From: Acidimicrobiia bacterium
GTDB lineage: Bacteria; Actinomycetota; Acidimicrobiia; Spongiisociales; ZC4RG35
DNA: 35,626 nt
Reading direction: 5' to 3'
Assembly (NCBI GenBank): GCA_009837815.1
Contig: VXSV01000007.1
Location: forward strand, 1-35,626
Under the pieces are notes generated by a model. That model was given only the letters and a program-made list of their open reading frames with translations, ran no database searches and was not told the DNA's origin. A program made the position numbers and the translations under genes. Shown one piece after another: positions 16,930-24,849 of this stretch (position 1 is its first letter; each line of letters starts with the position of its first letter).

Positions 16930-17748
16930 ATGGGTCGTATAGGCAATTCCATAGCACTGGCCAAGGCATCCTGGGAGGTGCTCAAGGCCGACAAAGAACT
17001 ATTGCTGCTCCCGGTCATCTCGATGGTCTCCACCGTGATAGCGGTGGCTGTTTTCTTCATACCCCTGCTGGCCACGGACGCGGGAGGCGCAAGCCTGCTG
17101 GTTCTGCTGGCGCTCTATTTCGTGCTGGCCTACATCACCATCTTCTTCAACGCCGCCCTGATCAGCGCCGCTCATGAGCGCCTGGAAGGCGGCGACCCTA
17201 CCGTTGGCAGCGCCCTCCGGGGGGCCGCGTCCCGAGCGGGGCGTATCCTTCCCTGGGCCCTGATCTCGGCGGTGGTGTCGGTGATCCTGAAGGCCATCGA
17301 GGAGCGGGCCGGGTTCCTGGGCTCGATAGTGGTCAGCCTGGTCGGCATGGCCTGGAACGTGGTCACCTTCCTGGTGCTGCCCATCATCGTGATCGAGGGG
17401 ATGGGCGCCACGGAGTCCATCAAGCGATCCGTCAACCTGTTCCGCCAGACCTGGGGCGAGAACCTCGGCGCCCAGGTGGGCCTGGGTTTGGTCGGGTTCC
17501 TGGCGGCGCTCCCCGGCGTGGCGTTGATCCTGGCAGGGGTGGGGGCCGGAGGCTCCGGTCTGCTCCCGCTGCTGGGTTTGGGCGTGGTCTGGATAGTGCT
17601 GGTGGCCGTGGTCATGGCGGCGCTGTCTGGGATATTCCAAACTGCCCTCTACCACTTCGCGGTGGGAGGACAAGCACAGTCCGGGTACTTCGACAGCCAT
17701 ATTCTCAGCGAAGCCTTCCAAGCCCGCCGCCGCCGTTTCGGCCGGTAG
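16930..17748 (+). CDS. polytopic membrane protein, DUF6159-like
   Basis: 272 aa from the ATG at 16930; the ORF-track start at 16828 adds a basic, non-membrane N-terminus and is probably not used because the promoter -10 sits inside it. The protein begins GRIGNSIALAKASWEVLKADKELLLLP and has about six hydrophobic segments with a conserved-looking loop (IEGMGATESIKRSVNLFRQTWG) in the middle. The overall pattern resembles the uncharacterised DUF6159 family as I recall it; no enzymatic motif is visible. It converges on the aag gene, with 16 bp between stops. Function unknown. Confidence 0.75.
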   Translation: MGRIGNSIALAKASWEVLKADKELLLLPVISMVSTVIAVAVFFIPLLATDAGGASLLVLLALYFVLAYITIFFNAALISAAHERLEGGDPTVGSALRGAASRAGRILPWALISAVVSVILKAIEERAGFLGSIVVSLVGMAWNVVTFLVLPIIVIEGMGATESIKRSVNLFRQTWGENLGAQVGLGLVGFLAALPGVALILAGVGAGGSGLLPLLGLGVVWIVLVAVVMAALSGIFQTALYHFAVGGQAQSGYFDSHILSEAFQARRRRFGR

Positions 17749-17764
17749 GGCCCACCCTCTCCCC

Positions 17765-18322
17765 CTATAACGCCCCGCGGTTGGTCCCGTGGGGCGACCG
17801 GTACCCCACGCCGACGGCAACGAATCGCCATAGACGCTCGGTCGCTCTGCTGATCCCCACCCGGGGCGTCCTCATCGACTCAGGTGGGCCTTCGGCGGTC
17901 TCCTCCAACCACACTTTCCGTCCTGCCGACAGCGCCAGCCCATCGTGGCCGCCGTCCACCCCCAGCGCCTGGGTGAGCTTTCCCGGGCCGTCGCAAAGGT
18001 GATCATCCCGGCCCCGGCGGGCAATCATTGTCTCGGATCCCCACTCCGGCCTCCCGCCGCGCAGGAGCACCGCCTCCCCCCGGCCCTCCGGCCCGGTGAC
18101 TACGTTGGCGCACCAGTGGACTCCGTATGACCGGTACACATAGAGGGTCCCAGCCTCCGAGAACATGGTGCGGTTCCTGCGCCCGGGTCCCGAGAAGGCG
18201 TGGCTGGCGGGATCATCGGCCCCACCGTAGGCCTCCACCTCGCATATCACCACCGAGGTGGTCTCGCCCCCGATCCGGGTGACCAACCTCTTGCCCAAGA
18301 GCTTTTCCGCCACTCCCAGCAC
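17765..18322 (-). CDS. 3-methyladenine DNA glycosylase (AAG/MPG family), 5' end disrupted by a frameshift
   Basis: Base-excision repair glycosylase removing alkylated purines. The open frame from GTG 18322 gives 185 aa with ICEVEAYGGADDPASHAFSG (catalytic Glu region), RNRTMFSEAGTLYVYRSYGVHWCANVV and DGPGKLTQALG, all typical of the family. The usual N-terminus is missing from this frame. It is found in the neighbouring frame as MKNYRLEEVLSPGF starting at ATG 18383 and stopping at 18339. Removing one T from the T5 run (18341-18345) would join them into a full ~205-aa protein reading SPGFDDFSGPVLGVAEKLLG. This is either a sequencing error, a real mutation, or slippage. It lies 75 bp downstream of argF at the end of the infC-pheST run. 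Confidence 0.85.
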   Translation of the reverse strand: MLGVAEKLLGKRLVTRIGGETTSVVICEVEAYGGADDPASHAFSGPGRRNRTMFSEAGTLYVYRSYGVHWCANVVTGPEGRGEAVLLRGGRPEWGSETMIARRGRDDHLCDGPGKLTQALGVDGGHDGLALSAGRKVWLEETAEGPPESMRTPRVGISRATERLWRFVAVGVGYRSPHGTNRGAL

Positions 18323-18457
18323 CGGCCCGGAGAAGTCATCAAAAACCAGGAGACAACACCTCTTCGAGTCGATAGTTCTTCATCCTTGGAGTACTCACCG
18401 GGCGGCATCTGATCTTGGACCCACCCCCGTAACAGCGGCCCCGGGTATGGTCGAACC

Positions 18458-19351
18458 TCAGGGGGACAGCAGTCCCAAAAGCAACGCCGCGAATGAGTGC
18501 AGACGGTTTTCGGCCTGGTGGAACACAACCGAACGTGCAGATTCCAACACTTCGGCGGTAACCTCCTCGCCCCGGTGGGCGGGGAGACAGTGCATGAACA
18601 CCGCATCGGGATGGGCCTTCTCCATCAAAGCCGTGTCCACGGTGAACCCAGCGAATGCCGACAGGCGTCGGGCGGCTTCGTCCTCTTGTCCCATGGAGGT
18701 CCATACATCGGTGTACACGGCGTGGGCCCCCTCCACCGCCGGCGCCGGATGATCGAAAATGGAGACCCTTCCCCACTCCCTCGCCCTGGACACCACCCTT
18801 GGGTCGGGCCGATAGCCGGGCGGGCACCCAACCCGCACCTCCATCCCCGCCATGGTCCCGGCCAGCATCAGTGAATGGCACACGTTGTTGCCGTCCCCCA
18901 CATAGGCGAGCGACGAGCCTGCCGGTGTCCGCCGCTCGGCGATGGTGACCATGTCGGCCACTGCCTGGCAGGGATGTTCCCAGTCCGACAGCAGGTTCAC
19001 AACCGGGGCTTCCATGTGCGCGTCCAGTTCCTCCAGGAGGGAATGCTCGAAAACGCGCATGCCCAGTACGTCCAGATAGCCGTCCAGAACCCTGGCCACG
19101 TCGGCAGGCTCTTCCCGAGTTCCCACCCCGGAGGTTTGCTGGTTTATAGGGATAGGATGGGCCCCCAGCAGGGCTGCGGCAGCGGTTGACGACACCCAGG
19201 TCCGCAGCGAGGGCTTCTCGAAGAACAGCCCCACAGATTTGCCTGCCAGCACACCCCGGTAACGGTCCGGATCCCGTTTGAGTGCAATGCTCGACTCCAC
19301 AAGGCGCCCCAGGCCATCAGGACCCACGTCGGCGATCGACAGAAAACTCAC
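18458..19351 (-). CDS. argF: ornithine carbamoyltransferase
   Basis: Arginine-biosynthesis enzyme converting ornithine and carbamoyl phosphate to citrulline; 297 aa, slightly short. Motifs are FEKPSLRTW (44-52, carbamoyl-phosphate loop), DWEHPCQAVADM, GDGNNVCHSLM, DVWTSMGQE (ornithine-binding SMG) and MHCLPAHRGEEV. The HCLPAHRG and SMG motifs favour true ornithine carbamoyltransferase over acetyl- or succinyl-ornithine versions. The loop is SLRT instead of the normal STRT, which is reported as a finding. GTG start overlaps the pheT stop (TTGTGAG), so it is coupled to pheST. The other arginine genes are not in the window. Confidence 0.92.
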   Translation of the reverse strand: MSFLSIADVGPDGLGRLVESSIALKRDPDRYRGVLAGKSVGLFFEKPSLRTWVSSTAAAALLGAHPIPINQQTSGVGTREEPADVARVLDGYLDVLGMRVFEHSLLEELDAHMEAPVVNLLSDWEHPCQAVADMVTIAERRTPAGSSLAYVGDGNNVCHSLMLAGTMAGMEVRVGCPPGYRPDPRVVSRAREWGRVSIFDHPAPAVEGAHAVYTDVWTSMGQEDEAARRLSAFAGFTVDTALMEKAHPDAVFMHCLPAHRGEEVTAEVLESARSVVFHQAENRLHSFAALLLGLLSP

Positions 19352-21753
19352 AAATCTCCTCGTAGCTCAGCTCCCAGCGCCCGAGCCGCCTCGGCCATGG
19401 AACGCAGGGCCTCACCGGTCTCTTCGCTGGAGAGTGTGCGGTCCGGCGCCCTCAGGGTGTAGTTGATGGCAAGGCTTTTCCGTCCCCGGCCCAGGGGGTC
19501 TCCCCGGAATTCGTCAAACACCCGAGCGGACTCCAACACCTCACCGGCCGCCTCGCCGGTGGCCGAGAGCAGATCGTCGGCCGCCAGGCCCTCGGGGGCT
19601 TCGAAAGCCATGTCGAAAGTGTAGGGAGGAAAGACGCTGGGCGCCCGGAACTGCCAGTGCCTCCGGTCGGACACCAGTGGAGCGAGGTCGAGCTCCATGG
19701 CAATCACCCGCCCCGAGAGCTCCGCCCTCCGCACCACCGCGGGGTGGACCTCCCCCATGATCCCCACCTGTTCTCCATCCAGGAGCAGCCGGGCGGCGCG
19801 GGCCGGATGCCACCCGGCCGTCTCCACCGGTTCGAGCCGCCAATCCTCGAAGTCCAGTTGGTGGGAGAGAGCCCGCCATACCGCGGAGACCGTGTAGAAG
19901 TCCACAGGGCGGCGCGTAACCCCAAGGCCCGATCCTCCCAGACGCCCGGTGGCCAGGAGCCCCACCCGCTCCGGCTGGTCCGGGACTTTGGGCAGGACCT
20001 GATGGGGACGGTCCAGGAACACCCGCCCCATCTCGAAGATGGCCACCTCGTCCAGTCCATGGGAGTGGTTGTAACGGGCCACCCGCAGGAGGCCGGGCAG
20101 CAGAGTGGTGCGCAGGATGGACTCTTCTTCTCGCAAGGGATTCTTCAGATGGATTACCCGTGCGCGCTCATCCTGATCGTCCCATCCCCATGCATCGATC
20201 TCGGAAGCCCGCATGAAGCTCAACGACACCGACTCGGAGAAGCCGAGGCCGCAGAGGGCCTGGCGTAATGTCCGGGTGCGCCGTTGGGAATCCGAGCGTC
20301 CCCCACCGGGGCCCCGCGGCACCCTCTCGGGAAAGTTGTTGTATCCCCAAAGCCTGGCCAGCTCCTCCACCAGATCTGCAGGCCTGGTCAGGTCGGGTCG
20401 GAAGGTGGGAACCTCGACCCTGATGGGATCGTCGCCCTCCACTTCCAGATGCAGCCGGGAAAGAAGGTCGGTGACCCGGGTAGTGTCGAAACCCGGACCG
20501 AGGATCCGCTCTGCCTCCCGCAGTTCGAAGTCGATCGTCACCGGCCGCAACCGGTCTGATCGGGCGACCACGTCGGTCATCTCGGCAAGCGCCTGGCCGC
20601 CGGCCAGCCTGTGAACCAATTGAGCGGCCCGGGTGGCAGCCGCCGGCGCAAGGGCGGGGTCTACACCCCGTTCGAAACGGGCCGACGCCTCGGTGCGGAG
20701 CCCATGGCGCTTCGACATGTGCAACACGGTGGGAGGGTCCCAGGAAGCGGCTTCGATGAGCACTTCGGTTGTCTTCTCGGTCACCTCCGAGGCGCCCCCG
20801 CCCATGGTGCCCGCCAGCGCCGAGGCCCGCTCGCGGTCGGCCACCACCAGGTCGGAGGGAGTCAAATCCCTCGCCACGCCGTCGAGGGTGGTGAGCCTCT
20901 CGCCGGGATATGCCCTCCTCACCACTATTCGGTGTCCACCCAACTCCTCCAGGTCGAAGGCGTGGATGGGCTGGCCCAACTCCAAGAGCACGTAGTTGGT
21001 GATGTCCACCACGTTCGAGATGGGGCGCTGTCCCGACGCTCGGAGACGGGTCCGCATCCAGAACGGGGATGGGGACACCCGGCATCCTCGGACCTCTCGC
21101 GACACAAAGCGATAGCACCCGGTGGGGTCCTCGATGGTGATGCCGATCCTGGAGCGGCCATCCACCTGGGGGAAGACCGGCTCGGGAAGCCGGTAGTCGA
21201 TCCGGTGGTAGGCGGCCAGTTCCCTCGCCACCCCCACATAGGACATCACGTCGGGACGGTTGGGGGTAATGCTCAAATCCAGCACGGTGTCGGTGAGAGA
21301 GCCGAAGCCGGCCAGGTCCTCTCCCAAGGCGACCCCCGCGTCGAACACCAGGATCCCCTCCGCGTCGTCGCCCAACCCGAGTTCTCTCTCCGAACAGATC
21401 ATCCCGTTCGACTCCACCCCCAGTATGGAGCGTCGGCCGATCTCGGTTCCGCCGCTCAGCGTGGCCCCGGGAAGGGCCCAGGCCACCGTGGCGCCCGCCT
21501 CGAAATTCCATGCTCCGCACACCACCGTCTGCGGTTCGTCCCCGGCCGTTACCCGGCAGACCCTGATCCGATCTGCCCGCGGATGGGCTTCGACCTCCAC
21601 GACCCGGGCGGTCACCACCCGTCCGAAGTCGGGAGAAAGGCGCTCGGTCTCCTCGACCTCATGGCCGAGGGACTCCAGGACCTGGGCTGTCTCCTCGGGC
21701 CGCGACGGCGCCAGATCGATGTAGTCGGACAGCCAGTTGAGCGAGACTCTCAT
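19348..21753 (-). CDS. pheT: phenylalanyl-tRNA synthetase beta subunit
   Basis: 801 aa from the ATG at 21753, which overlaps the pheS stop (ATGA); the longer ORF-track start lies inside pheS and is a shadow. Starts MRVSLNWLSDYIDL as in other PheT proteins. An EMAP-type tRNA-binding domain covers about 40-150, the B3/B4 editing domain follows (RFERGVDPALAPAA lies at its end), then B5 (RPVTIDFELREAERILG), the catalytic-like core with LVEELARLWGYNNFPERVP, and a C-terminal anticodon-binding domain ending near SSEETGEALRSMAEAARALG. It forms the alpha2-beta2 enzyme with PheS. Length is normal. The stop overlaps argF. Confidence 0.96.
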   Translation of the reverse strand: MRVSLNWLSDYIDLAPSRPEETAQVLESLGHEVEETERLSPDFGRVVTARVVEVEAHPRADRIRVCRVTAGDEPQTVVCGAWNFEAGATVAWALPGATLSGGTEIGRRSILGVESNGMICSERELGLGDDAEGILVFDAGVALGEDLAGFGSLTDTVLDLSITPNRPDVMSYVGVARELAAYHRIDYRLPEPVFPQVDGRSRIGITIEDPTGCYRFVSREVRGCRVSPSPFWMRTRLRASGQRPISNVVDITNYVLLELGQPIHAFDLEELGGHRIVVRRAYPGERLTTLDGVARDLTPSDLVVADRERASALAGTMGGGASEVTEKTTEVLIEAASWDPPTVLHMSKRHGLRTEASARFERGVDPALAPAAATRAAQLVHRLAGGQALAEMTDVVARSDRLRPVTIDFELREAERILGPGFDTTRVTDLLSRLHLEVEGDDPIRVEVPTFRPDLTRPADLVEELARLWGYNNFPERVPRGPGGGRSDSQRRTRTLRQALCGLGFSESVSLSFMRASEIDAWGWDDQDERARVIHLKNPLREEESILRTTLLPGLLRVARYNHSHGLDEVAIFEMGRVFLDRPHQVLPKVPDQPERVGLLATGRLGGSGLGVTRRPVDFYTVSAVWRALSHQLDFEDWRLEPVETAGWHPARAARLLLDGEQVGIMGEVHPAVVRRAELSGRVIAMELDLAPLVSDRRHWQFRAPSVFPPYTFDMAFEAPEGLAADDLLSATGEAAGEVLESARVFDEFRGDPLGRGRKSLAINYTLRAPDRTLSSEETGEALRSMAEAARALGAELRGDL

Positions 21754-22787
21754 CGGAACTGGGAGAGCACTCGAAGATCGTTGTCGAAGAAGTGGCGCAG
21801 CGGCGAGACGCCGTGGCGAACCTGGGCGATCCGCTCCACGCCCATGCCGAAGGCGAAGCCGCTCACCCGGGACGGGTCGTACCCAACCCACTCGAAGACG
21901 TTGGGATCGACCATGCCGCAACCCAGGAGTTCGATCCACCCCACCCCTCCGCACACCCGGCATTGTCCACCCCCCACGCAGGAGAAGCAGGAGGCGTGCA
22001 TCTCCGCAGACGGCTCCGTAAAGGGAAAGAAGTTGGGCAGGAGGCGGATACGGCGTTCGGAGCCGAAGAACTCCCGGGCGAAGTAGGCGAGGGTGCCGCG
22101 GAGGTCGGAGAAGGTCAGGTTCTCGTCCACCGCCAGCCCTTCGATCTGGTGAAAGACCGGCGAATGGGTGGCGTCGGGAGTGTCGGCCCGATACACCTTG
22201 CCGGGCACCACCACGTAGACGGGCGGGTCGTTTTTTTCCATGTAACGAGCCTGCATGGGCGAGGTGTGGGTGCGCAGCAGGATCTCGTCGGCGGGATCTC
22301 CCCAGTCGAGATAGAGGGTGTCGGACTCCAGCCGACTGGGATGGGTGGGCGGGGTGTTGAGGGCGTCGAAGTTGTACATTCCCGACTCGGCCTCCGGTCC
22401 ACCCACCACGCGGTAGCCGAGTCCGATGAAAATGTCGCAAACCTCTTCGATGGTGGAGGTGATCAGATGGGTGTATCCCTCCTGGTACTCCAGGGCCGCC
22501 AGGCTCACGTCAACCCGGTCGGAAGCCAGCATGATACGTTCGCTCTTGGTCTCCAGTCGGCGTCTCTGCGTCTTGATCAGCTTGGCGAGAGTCCGCCGCG
22601 CCTCTTGGATCGCCTTCCCGACCGCGGGCCTCTCCTCGGGCGGAAGCCTTCCTATTCCCCTCTGGAACTCGGCCACCATCGAGCGCCTGCCCAGGAGTTC
22701 GACCTCCGCCTGGGACAATTCCTCAAGGGTGGACGTCCCCCCGACCAGGGTGGGAGCGTTTTCGAGCAGAGCGTCGAGACTTTCCAT
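21750..22787 (-). CDS. pheS: phenylalanyl-tRNA synthetase alpha subunit
   Basis: Catalytic subunit of PheRS, 345 aa. An N-terminal coiled coil (about 1-90) is followed by the class II core: PVYVVVPGKVYRADTPDATHSPVFHQIEG (motif 2 region), and the closing motif 3 block GCGMVDPNVFEWVGYDP followed by SGFAFGMGVERIAQVRHG. A Cys cluster, CFSCVGGGQCRVCGG, sits before motif 3. The ATG lies 15 bp downstream of trmH. The overlap with pheT suggests coupled synthesis of the two subunits. No T-box or obvious Phe-rich leader peptide is visible in front of pheS; expression probably depends on the infC promoter. Confidence 0.97.
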   Translation of the reverse strand: MESLDALLENAPTLVGGTSTLEELSQAEVELLGRRSMVAEFQRGIGRLPPEERPAVGKAIQEARRTLAKLIKTQRRRLETKSERIMLASDRVDVSLAALEYQEGYTHLITSTIEEVCDIFIGLGYRVVGGPEAESGMYNFDALNTPPTHPSRLESDTLYLDWGDPADEILLRTHTSPMQARYMEKNDPPVYVVVPGKVYRADTPDATHSPVFHQIEGLAVDENLTFSDLRGTLAYFAREFFGSERRIRLLPNFFPFTEPSAEMHASCFSCVGGGQCRVCGGVGWIELLGCGMVDPNVFEWVGYDPSRVSGFAFGMGVERIAQVRHGVSPLRHFFDNDLRVLSQFR

Positions 22788-22802
22788 GCCAGCTATAGAA
22801 GT

Positions 22803-23549
22803 TTAGGTTCGCGAGGCGCGCAGTTCCGAGAGTCGGTGGCAGACAATGGCTCCGGCCGCCGCGGCGTTGAGGCTCTCCATCCCGCCGGGCATGGGAATCG
22901 AGCACCACAGATCGACCCGGTCGGCGTGCCGGGCCGGTATCCCCCGGGACTCCTCGCCTATGACCAACCACCACTGACGGCTGTGATCGAGGAGAGAGCC
23001 CAGGTCGGCAAGGGGTACCCCGCTCCGGGGGGTGGCGGCCACCAGCATGGCCTCGGAGGGCGGCTGCTCCGCTTCCCCGATGGCCACCCGGAAGTTGCCT
23101 CCGGCGGCGGCGCGGAGCACCTTGGGAGCCCAGGGGTCAACGGTCCCCAAGCCCGTGGCGACATCCCATCCGAAGGCGGCGGCGATCCGTATCAGGGCGC
23201 CGGCGTTTCCCGGGTCGGAGACCATGAGCCACAGCGTGTCCCTGCCTTGGGGCCGGTTCCGGGGAATGGACAGCACCGCCACCGGACCCCGAGGGTTCCT
23301 GGTGTCGGCGATGCGGGCCAAGGCCTGGCTGCTGACCCTGCTCAGGGGCACCCCGTGGTCCTGACAGAGTCGCTGAGTGGCCGCGTCTTCGGGGAGCGCC
23401 AGCACCTCCAGCACCTCGGCGTCGGCGGCCAGAGCCTCCGACAGGAGATGAGGTCCCTCGAGCAGGGTGCGTCCCGCAGTTTTGCGATGACGCGCCCGCT
23501 GCAGCCGGGCCAGGTCGGCGATCCGGCGGTTGCGCCGGGAGAGAATCAG
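22803..23549 (-). CDS. TrmH/SpoU-family RNA 2'-O-methyltransferase
   Basis: 248 aa. SAM-dependent methyltransferase with a knotted SPOUT fold, acting on rRNA or tRNA ribose. Motif 1 NAGALIRIAAAFG, motif 2 LVIGEESRGIP and motif 3 SLNAAAAGAIVCHRL are all present. A substrate-binding domain with RTLLEGPHLLSEAL occupies the N-terminus. The conserved protein starts at LILSRRNRRIADL, for which the only nearby start is CTG (23549), overlapping the rplT stop (CTGA). No ATG, GTG or TTG fits; ATT 8 codons upstream is possible. Location between rplT and pheS is common for this family. The target nucleotide is not known. Confidence 0.88.
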   Translation of the reverse strand: MILSRRNRRIADLARLQRARHRKTAGRTLLEGPHLLSEALAADAEVLEVLALPEDAATQRLCQDHGVPLSRVSSQALARIADTRNPRGPVAVLSIPRNRPQGRDTLWLMVSDPGNAGALIRIAAAFGWDVATGLGTVDPWAPKVLRAAAGGNFRVAIGEAEQPPSEAMLVAATPRSGVPLADLGSLLDHSRQWWLVIGEESRGIPARHADRVDLWCSIPMPGGMESLNAAAAGAIVCHRLSELRASRT

Positions 23550-23896
23550 CCCTCTTGGGCTATCTTCACCAATTGTGAGAAGGCTTCGGGATCGTTGACA
23601 GCCAGATCGGCCAGCATCTTGCGGTTTATCTCCACGCCCGCCGAGTTGAGACCCGCGACGAACCGGGAGTAGCTCATCCCGTTCTGACGGGCGGCGGCGT
23701 TGATCCGGGTGATCCACAGCCTGCGAAAGTCGCCCTTCCGGGCGCGGCGATGGCTGTAGGAGTCGGCCATGGCGTGCATAACCTGCTCGTTGGCGGCTCG
23801 GAACGTGCGGCTCTTGGCGCCCCGGTAGCCCTTGGCCCGGGCCATCACCTTGCGGCGGGCGCGGCGGGCGGAAGGGGCGTTTCTTGCTCTAACCAT
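23546..23896 (-). CDS. rplT: 50S ribosomal protein L20
   Basis: 116 aa, normal length, highly basic. Recognisable L20 blocks are RRKVMARAKGYRGAKSRTFRAANEQVM and GDFRRLWITRINAAARQNGMSYSRFVAGL, ending with LADLAVNDPEAFSQLVKIA. It binds 23S rRNA early in large-subunit assembly. It follows rpmI by 12 bp in the conserved infC-rpmI-rplT order. In several bacteria L20 represses this operon through the mRNA; whether the leader here serves that purpose is not shown. Its stop overlaps the presumed CTG start of the methyltransferase. Confidence 0.98.
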   Translation of the reverse strand: MVRARNAPSARRARRKVMARAKGYRGAKSRTFRAANEQVMHAMADSYSHRRARKGDFRRLWITRINAAARQNGMSYSRFVAGLNSAGVEINRKMLADLAVNDPEAFSQLVKIAQEG

Positions 23897-23908
23897 GATC
23901 CGCTCTCC

Positions 23909-24103
23909 CTAGGTTTTGATCATGCGACGAACGGTCCGGTCGTCGCCCGGCGACAAGCTATCGGTACCGTCAAGTCGGCGGAACCGGTTCTTGCCCTTGG
24001 CCAGTCGGTAATGGCCCCTGCCGGCCTTGCGTCGCATCAGCTTCCCGGAACCGGTAGTTTTTATTCTTTTGGTGAGGCCGCGATGGCTCTTCTGCTTCGG
24101 CAT
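23909..24103 (-). CDS. rpmI: 50S ribosomal protein L35
   Basis: 64 aa, very basic. Begins MPKQKSHRGLTKRIKTTGSGKLMRRKAG, the standard L35 pattern, followed by GRGHYRLAKGKNRFRRLD. It is a small component of the large ribosomal subunit. The ATG is preceded by AGGAGGACCC-type text giving a strong ribosome site. It sits 37 bp after infC and 12 bp before rplT. Confidence 0.98.
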   Translation of the reverse strand: MPKQKSHRGLTKRIKTTGSGKLMRRKAGRGHYRLAKGKNRFRRLDGTDSLSPGDDRTVRRMIKT

Positions 24104-24140
24104 GGGTCCTCCTGGATCGGAATCCTTACACAGAAGGTGT

Positions 24141-24677
24141 CTATCTCTTCTGTTTCTGTCCGCCCGAGCCGTGATTGGCCGGCGCCAGCATCATGGTCAT
24201 ATTGCGGCCCTCCATCTTGGGCGCCTGTTCCATTACTCCTTCCTGGCTGACGGCATCGGCCAGCCTGGTGAGAAGCTTCTTGCCGTACTCGGGTCTTTCC
24301 CTCTCCCGACCACGAAAACGAACGGTCAACTTCACCTTGTCTCCACCGGAGAGAAACGAAATGACTTTGCGGGTCTGCATGTCGAAGTCGTGGTTTTCAA
24401 TTCGGGGCCGAAGCCGCAACTCCTTGATGACCGTCCGTGACTGGCTCTTGCGAGCGGCTCTCTCCTTGATGGAACGCTCGTATTTGAATCGTCCGTAGTC
24501 CATGAGCCGACAGACGGGGGGATCGGCCATCGGCGCTACCTCCACCAGGTCCAGGTCAAGCTGCTCTGCCAGCCACATCGCCTCCTCGAGTTTCTTGACG
24601 CCGATCTGCGCTCCGTCCGGCGCCACCAAACGCACTTCGGCGGCCCTGATTGTGTCATTCACTCGAAGTTCTGCGAT
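24141..24677 (-). CDS. infC: translation initiation factor IF-3, ATC start
   Basis: IF-3 binds the 30S subunit and checks start codons during initiation. 178 aa from the proposed ATC start at 24677: ATC-GCA-GAA-CTT-CGA-GTG gives (M)AELRVNDTIRAAEVRLV, the normal IF-3 N-terminus. AGGAGG lies 6 nt upstream of this ATC, ideal spacing, while the ORF-track GTG (24662) has no ribosome site and cuts off conserved residues. Domains are the N-terminal IF3_N (about 6-75), a basic linker (KERAARKSQSRTVIKE) and the C-terminal IF3_C (RVISF..., RFRGRERERPEYG, LAPANH). A non-AUG start is the known device by which IF-3 limits its own synthesis in E. coli. Confidence 0.94.
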   Translation of the reverse strand: MAELRVNDTIRAAEVRLVAPDGAQIGVKKLEEAMWLAEQLDLDLVEVAPMADPPVCRLMDYGRFKYERSIKERAARKSQSRTVIKELRLRPRIENHDFDMQTRKVISFLSGGDKVKLTVRFRGRERERPEYGKKLLTRLADAVSQEGVMEQAPKMEGRNMTMMLAPANHGSGGQKQKR

Positions 24678-24805
24678 GGTTGTCCTCCTGTTTCCTCAAG
24701 ACGGCGACAAAGAAAAAGAACTAATCCGCTCCCGAAGAACCGCGGCGCACCCGAGGAGTGGCCGGGTGGGAAGCAAATCGGCTTCCTCTTCGTCTATGCA
24801 ACTAC
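24678..24805 (-). promoter_or_regulatory. structured infC leader
   Basis: The ~125-nt untranslated leader holds two back-to-back perfect 6-bp hairpins: GGAAGC/GCTTCC (24769-24786) and CACCCG/CGGGTG (24748-24768). A third weaker CCGC/GCGG stem (24726-24745) is followed by a U-rich tract (GTTCTTTTTCTTT). The third stem plus the T-tract is attenuator-like. Control by L20, IF-3 or transcription attenuation is possible, but none is demonstrated by sequence alone. Confidence 0.45.
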
Positions 24806-24811
24806 GACGGG

Positions 24812-24840
24812 ATTATAACCCTACCCGGCCGGCCCCCCAA
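24812..24840 (-). promoter_or_regulatory. infC operon promoter (TTGGGG-17-TATAAT)
   Basis: On the minus strand a perfect -10 TATAAT (24812-24817) is placed 17 bp from TTGGGG (24835-24840). It lies just downstream of the lumazine-synthase-like gene and points at infC. This is the clearest promoter of the translation operon that runs to aag. Confidence 0.75.
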
Positions 24841-24849
24841 GCCGGCAAC

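Noticed and set aside
20168-21520. 450-aa minus-strand ORF inside pheT
   Set aside because: Same strand, different frame from pheT; Arg/Gly-rich shadow.
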